DNA from: a virus
Virus record (IMG/VR): IMGVR_UViG_3300028027_000240
Span: 1-23,684 of that record
DNA: 23,684 nt
Direction: 5' to 3' (one strand)
This document shows positions 1 through 7,221 of this stretch, in pieces. The position numbers and the translations under genes are program-made. The notes beneath the pieces are model-generated. The model searched no databases and was not told the origin of the DNA. It saw nothing but the letters and a program-made list of their open reading frames with translations. Position 1 is the stretch's first letter. Each line of letters starts with the position of its first letter.

Positions 1-300
1 CAGACTGCTTCGCTCCAAGCTAAAGCACAACGAGACCAAGCCGAGGCTCAGAAGACTATGGTTGAGACCCAACTGTTGCCTGAAGAAACCAAAGCAAAGA
101 TTGTCAGTGCCTTAACCAACAACCTGAACGAAACCGATGAGTCAAAAGACTTCCAAAATCGTGTAAAATTAGCTGAACTCATGTTGAAAGAGAAAGAGAT
201 TGACCAAAACATGAAGGTAGTTGAGCTGCAAACCTCTGCAAAGAAGCGCAAAGACGAGGCAGACAACAACTTTAAAGCTCAATTTACTGCGAATCAATGA
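1..300 (+). CDS. Probable portal protein, C-terminal fragment
   Basis: The reading frame is open from the first base of the window, so this is the 3' end of a longer gene. The visible 99 residues are strongly charged and helical, rich in Gln, Lys and Glu (QAKAQRDQAEAQKTMVE, then AELMLKEKEIDQNMKVVELQ). Such a coiled-coil tail is usual at the C-terminus of podovirus portal (head-tail connector) proteins, which form the dodecameric DNA channel at one capsid vertex. Its place upstream of scaffold and capsid genes fits that role. The stop codon overlaps the next start (ATGA at 297-300). The identity is inferred from tail composition and gene order, because the diagnostic core lies outside the window. 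A different structural gene with a helical tail is possible. Confidence 0.6.
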   Translation, partial: QTASLQAKAQRDQAEAQKTMVETQLLPEETKAKIVSALTNNLNETDESKDFQNRVKLAELMLKEKEIDQNMKVVELQTSAKKRKDEADNNFKAQFTANQ

Positions 301-1754
301 AATTTACTGATATAACCTTAGGCGATGCTTCGGTTGAAGCAAAAGTAGAGACTTTAGGGGTTGTTCTCGATAAAAAATTGTCGGAAATAAGCTCACAGGT
401 CTCTACTGTCTCTAAACTCATTGGTCCAATCGGTCCAAAAGGCGACAAAGGAGACATCGGTTTACAAGGCATAGCTGGAATTAACGGACAAAACGGAAAA
501 GACGGTCTACCCGGCAGAGATGGTAAGGACGGTAAAGACGGTATTGACGGTTCTCATGGTATTTCTGTCGTTAATGCTTCGGTAGCGTTAGATGGCGCAC
601 TTGTTTTAGAGTTATCTGATGGAACTGAGGTAGATGTTGGTGAAGTTGTCGGTCCTGCTGGTGCTGGAGGCTTAAACGGCGCTCAAGGTCCTATGGGATT
701 ACAAGGTCCGCAAGGCGAACAAGGTATCCAAGGTATTCAAGGTGTCAAAGGTGATACAGGCGAACAAGGAATACAGGGAATTCAAGGTATCCAAGGTGTT
801 AAAGGCGATACTGGTGACACAGGCGCAACAGGTCCTGCAGGTGCCACTGGTGCTACTGGTCCTGCTGGAGTGGGTGTTGCCGTCGGCGGAACGACAGGAC
901 AAGTCCTTGCTAAAATAGATAATACTGATTACAACACGCAGTGGGTTACTCCAGCAAGTGGTGGTGTTTCTTCGTTTAACACAAGGACAGGAGCTGTAAC
1001 ATTAACATCTTCGGATGTGACAACAGCCTTAACCTACACTCCCTATAACGCTACAAACCCTAACGGCTATACCTCAAACGTAGGTACAGTAACAAGTGTT
1101 GGTGGAACAGGTACAGTCAGCGGTTTAACACTAACTGGGACAGTTACAGCTAGTGGTAACTTGACATTGGGCGGTACATTAAGTGCTACAGCCAGTAACA
1201 TCAGCGACTTCAGTACTGCTGTAGACACCCGTATTGGTGCAGCTTCGATTAATGCTTTATCTGACGTGGTTATTAGTTCTCCAGCTAACACTCAAGTATT
1301 AACCTATAACGGTACAAACTGGGTTAACGCTGCTGCTCCTTCGGGCGGTGGCGGTGGCTCTATAACTCATGCTGAAGCATCGCTTTCAACTGATGTGCAG
1401 ATGCCCACTTCTGGTACTTGGTATGATGGTCCTTCTTTATCTTTGGCAGCAGGAACTTGGTTGGTCAACACTCACACTACCTTTGCTAGAACCGCCACAA
1501 CCGCTTTAACCTATTTTAATCGTATTACAGATGGCACAACACATCATTCTAGTGGTTCACAATACATGGCTTCGGTAGCCAACCACACCGCTAATATCTC
1601 TTTAACAGCAGTAATTACGTTAGCGTCAACAACAACAATTAAGATTCAAAGCACTACCAACTCTGGTGCTACATCTGCACTGATGAAAGCTGCTTTATTA
1701 GCTAACGGCTCAGGCAATAACGCTACCCAAATAACAGCTATAAAATTAGCTTAA
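297..1754 (+). CDS. Collagen-like phage fibre protein with C-terminal globular domain
   Basis: This is a 485-residue structural adhesin. Two Gly-X-Y collagen-like tracts are visible at about residues 43-88 and 119-193, the second built from repeats of GIQGIQGVKGDTG. They are followed by a Ser/Thr/Gly-rich shaft (about 194-345, with GQVLAKIDNTDYNTQWV and FNTRTGAVTL, motifs common in phage fibres). A C-terminal region (about 355-485) looks like a C1q/TNF-type jelly-roll head. Trimeric collagen-like stalks carrying such heads are known in phage tail fibres and capsid fibres. The start ATG overlaps the stop of the preceding gene, so the two are translationally coupled. Its position between portal and scaffold genes, away from the main fibre locus, is unusual and could mean a head fibre. 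Fibre identity is fairly sure; its exact place in the virion is unknown. Confidence 0.8.
   Translation: MKFTDITLGDASVEAKVETLGVVLDKKLSEISSQVSTVSKLIGPIGPKGDKGDIGLQGIAGINGQNGKDGLPGRDGKDGKDGIDGSHGISVVNASVALDGALVLELSDGTEVDVGEVVGPAGAGGLNGAQGPMGLQGPQGEQGIQGIQGVKGDTGEQGIQGIQGIQGVKGDTGDTGATGPAGATGATGPAGVGVAVGGTTGQVLAKIDNTDYNTQWVTPASGGVSSFNTRTGAVTLTSSDVTTALTYTPYNATNPNGYTSNVGTVTSVGGTGTVSGLTLTGTVTASGNLTLGGTLSATASNISDFSTAVDTRIGAASINALSDVVISSPANTQVLTYNGTNWVNAAAPSGGGGGSITHAEASLSTDVQMPTSGTWYDGPSLSLAAGTWLVNTHTTFARTATTALTYFNRITDGTTHHSSGSQYMASVANHTANISLTAVITLASTTTIKIQSTTNSGATSALMKAALLANGSGNNATQITAIKLA
718..825 (+). repeat. Imperfect tandem repeat encoding Gly-X-Y collagen tract
   Basis: The DNA here repeats units encoding GIQGIQGVKGDTG and GIQGIQGIQGVKGDTG, with silent differences between copies (ggtatccaaggtattcaagg against ggaattcaaggtatccaagg). 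It is the most regular part of the collagen-like fibre gene and a likely site of length change by slippage or recombination. Confidence 0.75.
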
Positions 1755-1755
1755 A

Positions 1756-2313
1756 TTAAAACTGATATAAAAAGTCAGCTATCTTTTGGTGTTCGTCAGC
1801 TGTACCGTTGTTTTTAATGCGATTGGCACGCCAAGAGATAATGACAACATTGCCTGAAACATAGCCTTTATTCGAGTCAATACGGTCAAAAGATACAGTA
1901 TTTTCAGATTTATTCTCTGTAAAGTAGTCGAGTTCAAGTCCTAATATAGGACAATGGGTAGGAAACTCTAATTCACCAAACTCAACAGTAAATTCTTTTC
2001 CTTCTCTAACAGCGTTTGATTTCTTTTTGCGGAATTTTTCACGCATAATTTGATAAATTAGACTTTTACGGTGTTCTTTGTTGTTCCATTGAGGACCCCA
2101 TTTTTTAAACATCTTTTCATTGAGTTCTTTTTGTTTTTGTTCCTGACGAATAGAGAAAGAATCAATGTTTAATTGCTTTGTTATTTGTTTTATCCGCTGA
2201 CGAGATACAGGTGTACTGACAGCCTTGGCAATAACGTCTAGTTTTTCACCTTGCAGTGCCATAGTTTTGATAAGTTGACGGTCTTCTTTGGTTAAGCGTG
2301 CTTTAAATGTCAT
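1756..2313 (-). CDS. HNH-family free-standing endonuclease with N-terminal helix-turn-helix
   Basis: This 185-residue protein runs against the surrounding structural genes. Residues 1-50 (LTKEDRQLIKTMALQGEK through VSRQRIKQITKQLNI) resemble a helix-turn-helix, and residues 55-105 are very basic. The C-terminal part holds CPILGLELDY (121-130), SFDRIDSNKGYVSGNV (141-156) and SWRANRIKNN (160-169). That combination is characteristic of a phage HNH/recombination-endonuclease family, with the Asp/Asn residues at the metal site. Such genes are usually mobile homing-type endonucleases that cut related phage genomes lacking them. A good Shine-Dalgarno (AAGGAG) precedes the ATG, and a near-consensus promoter lies just upstream. 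The 3' end stops 1 base from the end of the collagen-fibre gene. The sequence is more AT-rich than its neighbours, consistent with acquisition. Confidence 0.82.
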   Translation of the reverse strand: MTFKARLTKEDRQLIKTMALQGEKLDVIAKAVSTPVSRQRIKQITKQLNIDSFSIRQEQKQKELNEKMFKKWGPQWNNKEHRKSLIYQIMREKFRKKKSNAVREGKEFTVEFGELEFPTHCPILGLELDYFTENKSENTVSFDRIDSNKGYVSGNVVIISWRANRIKNNGTADEHQKIADFLYQF

Positions 2314-2332
2314 GGTTTCTCCTTAAACCACT

Positions 2333-2361
2333 ATTTTACACCAACGCTTTACAAATGTCAA
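2333..2361 (-). promoter_or_regulatory. Sigma70-type promoter of the HNH endonuclease gene
   Basis: On the - strand, TTGACA (2361-2356) is separated by exactly 17 bases from TAAAAT (2338-2333). This is a perfect -35 and a 5/6 -10 box. The predicted start lies about 15 bases before the ATG of the HNH gene, leaving room for its AAGGAG ribosome-binding site. It lets the inserted gene be transcribed independently of the structural operon. Confidence 0.75.
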
Positions 2362-2381
2362 TAAATATCTTTCTTCAAGTA

Positions 2382-2410
2382 TTGTAAGTAAAGCGAAAGT
2401 GTGGTAGAAT
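2382..2410 (+). promoter_or_regulatory. Sigma70-type promoter for the capsid-assembly block
   Basis: TTGTAA (2382-2387), a 17-base spacer and TAGAAT (2405-2410), with TGG directly before the -10 (extended -10). The spacer ends AAAGTGTGG, a motif shared with three other promoters in the window. It lies divergent to the HNH promoter and upstream of the genes starting at 2463, so it probably drives the small protein, zinc ribbon, scaffold and capsid genes. Confidence 0.7.
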
Positions 2411-2462
2411 TGCAACAAAATAAGTAAGTAAGTACTCACTTCTCCTCAAAGGACAAAGAAGC

Positions 2463-2723
2463 ATGATAGACAAGAAACTTCAACAGTATTACGAGAACCG
2501 CTTTTCAATGATGTCTACTGAAGGGTGGCAAGATTTAGTGGAAGATGCACAAAATATGTTCAATTCGTTGAACCATGTGCTATCAATCCAAAGCGAAGCG
2601 GATTTAATGGTAAAGAAGGGACAACTGGACTTGCTTCAGTGGCTCATTACCCTTAAACCTGCTTCAGAACAGGCTTACGCATCATTGCAGGACGACTCTG
2701 CGGGAGCAGCTCAGGATGCGTAG
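2463..2723 (+). CDS. Small conserved phage protein upstream of scaffold
   Basis: This 86-residue, mainly helical and acidic protein begins MIDKKLQQYYENRFSMM and includes GWQDLVEDAQNMFNSLN. I recognise it only as the type of short protein found next to capsid-assembly genes in aquatic podoviruses; no function can be assigned. It is the first gene after the promoter at 2382-2410. The sequence GGACAAAGAAGC before its ATG supplies a modest ribosome-binding site. It overlaps or abuts the zinc-ribbon gene downstream. It could be a minor virion or assembly factor, but no catalytic motif or membrane segment is visible. Confidence 0.75.
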   Translation: MIDKKLQQYYENRFSMMSTEGWQDLVEDAQNMFNSLNHVLSIQSEADLMVKKGQLDLLQWLITLKPASEQAYASLQDDSAGAAQDA

Positions 2724-2724
2724 G

Positions 2725-2943
2725 ATGTACGATTTTAAGTGTAGTGAAGAACATATTACAGAAGGTTTTGTTGATTATGAGACAACAACAATCTCCTGTA
2801 GTTGTGGGAATGTAGCTAATCGGATTATCTCACCCGTGAGAATTAGTTTAGACGGTACAGACCCAATCTACGTGTCTGCTCACGATAAGTGGGCGAAAAG
2901 GCACGAAGACAAGCAGAAGCAAGAAGCAAAGCAAAACGCCTAA
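2725..2943 (+). CDS. FmdB-type small zinc-ribbon protein
   Basis: This protein of about 72 residues starts MYDFKCSEEH and carries CSCGNVANRIISP further on. The pattern of an N-terminal Cys/His pair, a central CxCG and a RIISP stretch matches small phage zinc-ribbon proteins of the FmdB putative regulatory family. The tail is highly charged (KWAKRHEDKQKQEAKQNA). The family is of uncertain function: a zinc-binding fold, perhaps nucleic-acid or protein binding. I chose ATG 2725 because MYDF matches the family's N-terminus. ATG 2716 is in frame, adds MRR and is preceded by GGGAG, so it remains possible and would overlap the upstream gene by 8 bases. It sits in the scaffold/capsid transcription unit. 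Confidence 0.72.
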   Translation: MYDFKCSEEHITEGFVDYETTTISCSCGNVANRIISPVRISLDGTDPIYVSAHDKWAKRHEDKQKQEAKQNA

Positions 2944-3009
2944 GACACCTCGAAAGAGCCTTAGATTACAAATCCTAAAATCACTTGATTCGGTGACAGG
3001 AGACTTTAA

Positions 3010-3846
3010 ATGGCAGCAAACTTTATTCAAGAAGAAGAACTGTTTAACAGCAGCGAGCAAGAAGAAGTACAAGATGTTACAACCCCAGTACCTGACTCTA
3101 CATCGGCAGATACTACTGAAGCGGTTGACACAAAGAGTGAATCTGTCTTAACCGACATTATACCCGAGAAGTACAAAGGTAAGTCGGTTGAAGAAATTGT
3201 GAAGATGCACCAAGAGGCTGAAAAGCTAATAGGTCGTCAAGCAAACGAGGTTCACGAAGTACGGGCGCTGGCAGACCAACTGTTAAAACAACAACTCGAC
3301 TCTAGGGCTAAGGAAGCGAAGCCTATTGAAGAATCGCTCGAAGAAGACTTTTTTGCAGACCCAGCTAGGGCAGTCAACAGACAAGTAGAGAAGCATCCTG
3401 CAGTACTTGAAGCAAGACAAGCAGCATTAGAAATGAAGCGCATGAAGACAGCTCAACAGTTGTCCTCAAAGCACCCAGACTTTGCAACCATCGCACAAGA
3501 TGCAGGGTTTCAAGATTGGGTTAAATCTTCTGCTATTCGCTTAAACTTGTTTGCTCGTGCAGACGCTGAATATGACTTTGAATCTGCTGATGAATTGCTT
3601 AGTACCTACAAGGAACTAAAGCAAATCAAACAACAGAACCAAAATGTCCAATCAGCTAACGTAGAAAGCAAAGCTCAAGAACAGGCAATGAAGGCAGCTA
3701 CAGTCGATGTTGGTGGCGCTGGTGAAACCAGTCGAAAAGTATATCGTAGAGCAGACCTTATTAAACTGAGAATGACCGACCCTGACAGGTATATGCAACT
3801 CTCTGACGAGATTATGCAAGCATACGCTGAGGGGAGAGTTAAGTAA
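3010..3846 (+). CDS. Capsid scaffolding (assembly) protein
   Basis: This 278-residue acidic, Glu/Gln-rich, almost wholly helical protein lies directly upstream of the major capsid gene, the standard place for a scaffold. The N-terminal 45 residues are disordered-looking and acidic (EEELFNSSEQEEVQD). IIPEKYKGKSVEEIVKMHQ at about 50-68 is a segment often seen in phage scaffold proteins. A long coiled-coil-prone region follows, and the C-terminal YRRADLIKLRMTDPDRYMQL is a basic helix-turn-helix of the kind that binds coat protein. The role expected is to template procapsid assembly inside the shell and then leave. A clear AGGAG Shine-Dalgarno lies 9 bases before the ATG. No protease motif is seen. 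Confidence 0.88.
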   Translation: MAANFIQEEELFNSSEQEEVQDVTTPVPDSTSADTTEAVDTKSESVLTDIIPEKYKGKSVEEIVKMHQEAEKLIGRQANEVHEVRALADQLLKQQLDSRAKEAKPIEESLEEDFFADPARAVNRQVEKHPAVLEARQAALEMKRMKTAQQLSSKHPDFATIAQDAGFQDWVKSSAIRLNLFARADAEYDFESADELLSTYKELKQIKQQNQNVQSANVESKAQEQAMKAATVDVGGAGETSRKVYRRADLIKLRMTDPDRYMQLSDEIMQAYAEGRVK

Positions 3847-3877
3847 TTTTAGACTTTCTAATTAAAGGAAATAAATC

Positions 3878-4834
3878 ATGGCAAAAGTAGCATACCCCGG
3901 CGGTAGTTCATCTATCGTCAACACAACTAATGCAGCAACCTTCATTCCAGAAATTTGGAGTGATGAGGTTATCGCTGCGTACAAGAAAAACCTAGTATTG
4001 GCAAACCTTGTTCGCAAAATGTCTTTCAAAGGCAAAAAAGGCGACACGCTGCACATTCCTAAGCCAACTCGTGGTACTGCAACCCTCAAGGCTGCTAACA
4101 CCGCTGTTACGATTCAGGCTGACGTTGAGAGCGAAGTACAAGTTCTGATTAACCGTCATTTCGAGTACTCACGTTTCATCGAGGACATCACTGAAGTTCA
4201 GGCTTTGGCATCGCTCCGTTCTTTCTACACGGAAGACGCTGGTTACGCTTTGGCTAAACAAGTAGATGACGACCTCATCTCTTTGGGTAAGTCTTTCGGC
4301 GACGGCGACGCATCTGATTGGGTACACAGCAATGCGTACTTTATTGATGCAACCACAGGTTTGACAGCTTATGCTCTCGACACTGTAACCACCTCTGACT
4401 TGTTCACTGACGCTGGTTTCCGTAAGCTCATCCAGTTGATGGACGACGCTGACGTACCAATGGATGGTCGTAAGTTTGCGATTCCTCCTTCACTGCGTAA
4501 CGCAATCATGGGTATTGACCGTTATAACAGCTCTGACTTCGTTGATGGTCGTGGCGTAAACAATGGTCAAATCGGTAAGCTGTATGGCATCGACATCTAT
4601 GTGTCGAGCAATATGCCTACGATTGAGACTGCTGTTGACAACATCGCTGGTGACGCAGTTAAAGCTGCCCTCTTGTTCCATACCGACACAATGGTATTGG
4701 CAGAGCAGTTAGGTGTTCGTAGCCAAACGCAATATAAACAGGACTTCCTCTCAACTCTTTATACCGCAGACACTCTCTTCGGTACAAAGGTTGTCCGTCC
4801 TGAGGCAGGTTTTGTTCTTGCTGTTAATGCTTAA
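3878..4834 (+). CDS. Major capsid protein (HK97-fold, podovirus type)
   Basis: This 318-residue protein follows the scaffold gene and has the layout of podovirus coat proteins: a short N-terminal arm (MAKVAYPGGSSSIVNTTNAA), FIPEIWSDEVIAAYKKNLV, then a Gly/Lys-rich loop with GDTLHIPKPTRG. The middle part has RFIEDITEVQALASLRS, DLISLGKSFGDGD and GIDIYVSSNMP. It ends TKVVRPEAGFVLAVNA. It should form the icosahedral shell. No cleavable pro-region is evident, since scaffolding is a separate gene. A strong Shine-Dalgarno (AAAGGAA) precedes the ATG, and a rho-independent terminator follows, as expected for a highly expressed gene. Identity is clear from gene order and sequence character. Confidence 0.93.
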   Translation: MAKVAYPGGSSSIVNTTNAATFIPEIWSDEVIAAYKKNLVLANLVRKMSFKGKKGDTLHIPKPTRGTATLKAANTAVTIQADVESEVQVLINRHFEYSRFIEDITEVQALASLRSFYTEDAGYALAKQVDDDLISLGKSFGDGDASDWVHSNAYFIDATTGLTAYALDTVTTSDLFTDAGFRKLIQLMDDADVPMDGRKFAIPPSLRNAIMGIDRYNSSDFVDGRGVNNGQIGKLYGIDIYVSSNMPTIETAVDNIAGDAVKAALLFHTDTMVLAEQLGVRSQTQYKQDFLSTLYTADTLFGTKVVRPEAGFVLAVNA

Positions 4835-4848
4835 TTAAGCAACTAGGT

Positions 4849-4878
4849 GGGAGGCTCGAAAGAGCTTCTCATCTTTTT
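4849..4878 (+). terminator. Rho-independent terminator after capsid gene
   Basis: GGGAGGCTC (4849-4857) pairs with GAGCTTCTC (4862-4870) through nine base pairs, including two G-T pairs, around a GAAA tetraloop. The sequence ATCTTTTT follows. It lies 15 bases after the capsid stop codon and would limit read-through into the HNH and fibre genes. Confidence 0.82.
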
Positions 4879-4894
4879 AAAAGTGTGTTATACT
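4866..4894 (+). promoter_or_regulatory. Extended -10 promoter upstream of second HNH gene
   Basis: TTCTCA (4866-4871) lies 17 bases before TATACT (4889-4894), which is preceded by TGT (extended -10). The -35 box is weak and lies in the 3' arm of the capsid terminator. The core AAAAGTGTGTTATACT is almost the same as the promoter core before 9702. It should restart transcription for the HNH gene and, downstream, the fibre locus. Confidence 0.6.
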
Positions 4895-4918
4895 TAGCAT
4901 ATTTCTAAAAGGATTCTA

Positions 4919-5401
4919 GTGAAGCACTGTTCTAACTGTAACCAAACAAAAGAGTTTACAGAGTTTTATACAAACAAAGGTAAACACCATTGCTACTGTA
5001 AAGAATGTACAAAACAAAAGAACAAAGAATGGAAATTACGCAATAAAGACAAAGTAGCTGAATACGACAAAGCATGGCAACAAGCTAATAAAGATAAGAA
5101 GTCAAAAAACTACAAAAACTGGCAGGTTAACAACAGAGCCAAAGTAAACAGCTACAATTCGTATAGACGAGCTTTAGAATTACAAGCAACACCAAAGTGG
5201 TTAACAGCTTCACACAAACTGCACATGGAGTGTAAATACTCTTTAGCTGTGATGTTTAGTAAGTATACCGCAGAACAGCATCATGTAGACCATATTGTTC
5301 CGCTTAACGGAAAAACAGTATGTGGTCTTCATGTACCTTGGAACTTACGAGTCATTCCCGCTACAGAGAATCTTCGTAAATCTAACAAAATAGGAGATTA
5401 A
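4919..5401 (+). CDS. HNH endonuclease with N-terminal zinc ribbon
   Basis: This 160-residue protein starts at GTG with an AAAAGGA Shine-Dalgarno 5 bases upstream. C4/C7 and C27/C30 (CSNC, CKEC) form a small zinc ribbon. A very basic Lys/Asn-rich linker follows at about 32-80. The C-terminal HNH nuclease has HHVDHIVPL (121-129), CGLHVPWNLRVIP (135-147) and ATENLRKSN (148-156). These features fit a free-standing homing-type endonuclease. Its N-terminal 45 residues closely resemble those of the endonuclease VII-like gene at 21212-21688, which carries a different catalytic domain. It is inserted between the capsid terminator and the fibre genes. Its last codons (TAGGAGATTA) contain the ribosome-binding site of the next gene, so the insertion is neatly adapted. 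The gene is rich in A. Confidence 0.85.
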   Translation: MKHCSNCNQTKEFTEFYTNKGKHHCYCKECTKQKNKEWKLRNKDKVAEYDKAWQQANKDKKSKNYKNWQVNNRAKVNSYNSYRRALELQATPKWLTASHKLHMECKYSLAVMFSKYTAEQHHVDHIVPLNGKTVCGLHVPWNLRVIPATENLRKSNKIGD

Positions 5402-6685
5402 ATGCCGATTTATCGTGGTCCCGGCGGTCCCGGAGATGCTGTAGCAGATAGCTCTAGTGAAGCCTTATTAATTCGTGATTTAGTTGCAGAAGCTGATGCT
5501 GACGCTGCCGCTGCTGCTGCAAGTGCTGCCGCTGCTTCTTCTTCTGCTAGTGGTGCATCTTCTTCCGCAAGTGCTGCTTCTACATCCGCAAGCAACGCTG
5601 CAACATCAGCTACCAATGCGTCCAACAGTGCATCCTCTGCATCGACCTCAGCAACCAACGCAGCCAACTCCGCTACTGCAGCTCAGACTGCAGAGACTGC
5701 TGCTGAACTAGCAGAAACAAACGCAGAGACTGCAGAAACTAACGCTGCAGCTAGTGCAAGTGCAGCTTCTACTTCAGCGACCAATGCTGCAAGTTCAGCA
5801 TCCAGTGCTTCTACATCAGCCACTAACGCAAGTAACTCAGCCACCGCTGCTGCGTCTAGTGCTTCCGCTGCCTCTACGAGTGAAACCAATGCTTCTAATT
5901 CAGCAACTGCTGCTGCATCGTCTGCAACATCGGCTTCTAACTCTGCAAGCACAGCCACAACCCAAGCAACCAACGCATCTAATTCCGCTACTTCAGCTTC
6001 AACTTCAGCTACAAACGCTGCTAACTCAGCGACTGCTGCATTAGCGTCTGAGACTGCTGCTGCATCAAGCGCATCCAGCGCAAGCACATCAGCAAGCAAT
6101 GCCTCTACTTCTGCAAGTAACGCAGCCACATCCGCTACTAACGCTTCTAACAGTGCTTCTTCAGCAAGTACTTCAGCGACTAACGCATCCAATTCAGCTT
6201 CTGCTGCAGCTACATCAGCAACCAATGCAGCAAACTCTGCTACTTTAGCAGCAAGCTACACACCAAGTCAAACAGGTAACTCTGGTAAGTTCTTAACTAC
6301 TGACGGTACAAACACTTCTTTTGCACACGTCCCTATCTCTGTTACTGGTGGAGATTTAACTTTATCAGGAAATTCTGGAGCTGCAATCACTAATGCAACT
6401 CTTGCTACTGTTAATAGCAACACAGGCTCATTCGGCAGTTCAAGTTCTATTCCAGTAGTGACTGTCAATGCTAAAGGTTTAGTAACTGCGGTAACAACTG
6501 CAACTGTAGCTGGTGGTCAATACTTTGGTACTGCAGCATCTAAAGCAATCGCATACAACGAAGACTCTATTGCAGAGAACATCACAACAACAAGCGGTAA
6601 GAACTGTCTCTCAGTCGGTCCAATAACGATTGCGTCTGGGTTCTCAGTTACGATTGCTTCTAACCAGCGATGGATTATATTATGA
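5402..6685 (+). CDS. Tail fibre protein with long Ala/Ser heptad-repeat shaft
   Basis: This 427-residue protein has a short N-terminal segment (MPIYRGPGGPGDAVADSSSE). A shaft from about residue 33 to 285 follows, made almost only of Ala, Ser, Thr and Asn in seven-residue units such as STSATNA, SNSASSA and ANSATAA, with Ala at the core positions. Similar alanine-heptad shafts occur in lambda-type side tail fibres and are expected to form trimeric coiled coils. A C-terminal region (about 288-427) holds GKFLTTDGTNTSFAHVP, NSNTGSFGSSSSIPVVTVN and SVGPITIASGFSVTIAS, which are beta-rich fibre motifs. The start lies immediately after the HNH stop, with TAGGAG upstream. The stop overlaps the next start (ATGA). 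It probably reaches towards the host surface and carries the next gene product or a distal tip. Fibre role is sure; attachment point is inferred. Confidence 0.85.
   Translation: MPIYRGPGGPGDAVADSSSEALLIRDLVAEADADAAAAAASAAAASSSASGASSSASAASTSASNAATSATNASNSASSASTSATNAANSATAAQTAETAAELAETNAETAETNAAASASAASTSATNAASSASSASTSATNASNSATAAASSASAASTSETNASNSATAAASSATSASNSASTATTQATNASNSATSASTSATNAANSATAALASETAAASSASSASTSASNASTSASNAATSATNASNSASSASTSATNASNSASAAATSATNAANSATLAASYTPSQTGNSGKFLTTDGTNTSFAHVPISVTGGDLTLSGNSGAAITNATLATVNSNTGSFGSSSSIPVVTVNAKGLVTAVTTATVAGGQYFGTAASKAIAYNEDSIAENITTTSGKNCLSVGPITIASGFSVTIASNQRWIIL
5500..6258 (+). repeat. Heptad-coding repeat tract of fibre gene
   Basis: More than 30 seven-codon units made of Ala, Ser, Thr and Asn codons. 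A 26-residue block encoded at 5585-5662 recurs with the same amino acids at 6110-6187, but 16 of its 26 codons differ silently. The tract therefore repeats at protein level while being scrambled at DNA level. It also creates long spurious open frames on both strands. Confidence 0.8.
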
Positions 6686-7221
6686 GCCTAGTCTTACAAT
6701 CAAGCGGTGGTGGACAAATCACCATTCAAGAGCCTACTACTGCTAGTAACTTTACGCAGACATTACCGGCTGCTACTGGCGAAGTAATGGTTAGCGGTAA
6801 TCAACCAGCATTTAGTGCTTATGCAAATGCCGCACAAACCATTACAAACGGTAGTTTTACTCAAGTTTCTTTTCAAACAGAAGAATTTGACACTAATAAT
6901 AATTTTGCTTCTAACACTTTTACTCCTACTGTTGCTGGTTATTATCAAATGACATTTAACCTAAAAGCACAAGCCGCTACGACTTTATCAAGGCTTATTT
7001 GTTCGGTATATAAAAATGGGGCAACAACTGGTAGGCAATGGGATTGCGATGTAGATAGTGGGGCTGCTTGGTTTGTAAATGGTTCAAAACTTGTGTATTG
7101 CAATGGAACTACCGATGCAATTACTTTGTATGTGTATATGGAAGGAACAGGAACTTTAACTGTTAGTTCAACTGATGCAAATACAAGTTATTTTTCAGGT
7201 GTTTTAGTAAGGACTGCATAA
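6682..7221 (+). CDS. C1q-like domain fibre/adhesin protein
   Basis: This 179-residue protein begins MSLVLQSSGGGQITIQEP, with a short N-terminal adaptor-like part containing TTASNFTQTLPAATGEVMV. From about residue 35 to the end it has PAFSAYANAAQTITNGS, FQTEEFDTNNNF and FTPTVAGYYQMTFNLK, the hallmark of C1q/TNF-type jelly-roll domains found in phage fibre tips and adhesins. I start it at ATG 6682, which overlaps the preceding stop (ATGA). An in-frame ATG at 6670 lies inside the previous gene and seems less likely. It is probably a trimeric distal head associated with the heptad-repeat fibre just upstream. The stop overlaps the next start (TAATG). Confidence 0.8.
   Translation: MSLVLQSSGGGQITIQEPTTASNFTQTLPAATGEVMVSGNQPAFSAYANAAQTITNGSFTQVSFQTEEFDTNNNFASNTFTPTVAGYYQMTFNLKAQAATTLSRLICSVYKNGATTGRQWDCDVDSGAAWFVNGSKLVYCNGTTDAITLYVYMEGTGTLTVSSTDANTSYFSGVLVRTA

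Noticed and set aside
699-902. Antisense open frame in the collagen repeat tract
   Set aside because: Product is a Thr/Leu/Asp/Cys-rich mirror of Gly-X-Y codons; no ribosome-binding site and no independent features.
2944-3009. Small hairpin TCAC/GGTGA before the scaffold gene as a terminator
   Set aside because: Stem of only about 4-5 bases and no T tract; it is followed directly by a ribosome-binding site.
5683-6225. Long open frame (180 codons) antisense to the Ala-rich fibre gene, with smaller + strand out-of-frame companions
   Set aside because: It arises from the GCN/TCN/ACN codon bias of the heptad repeat; its Ala/Val/Leu/Glu/Asp composition mirrors the fibre codons and it has no family-like sequence.
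5500-6258. Possible CRISPR-like array
   Set aside because: Repeats are protein-level heptads with scrambled codons, no constant repeat with unique spacers and no cas genes.
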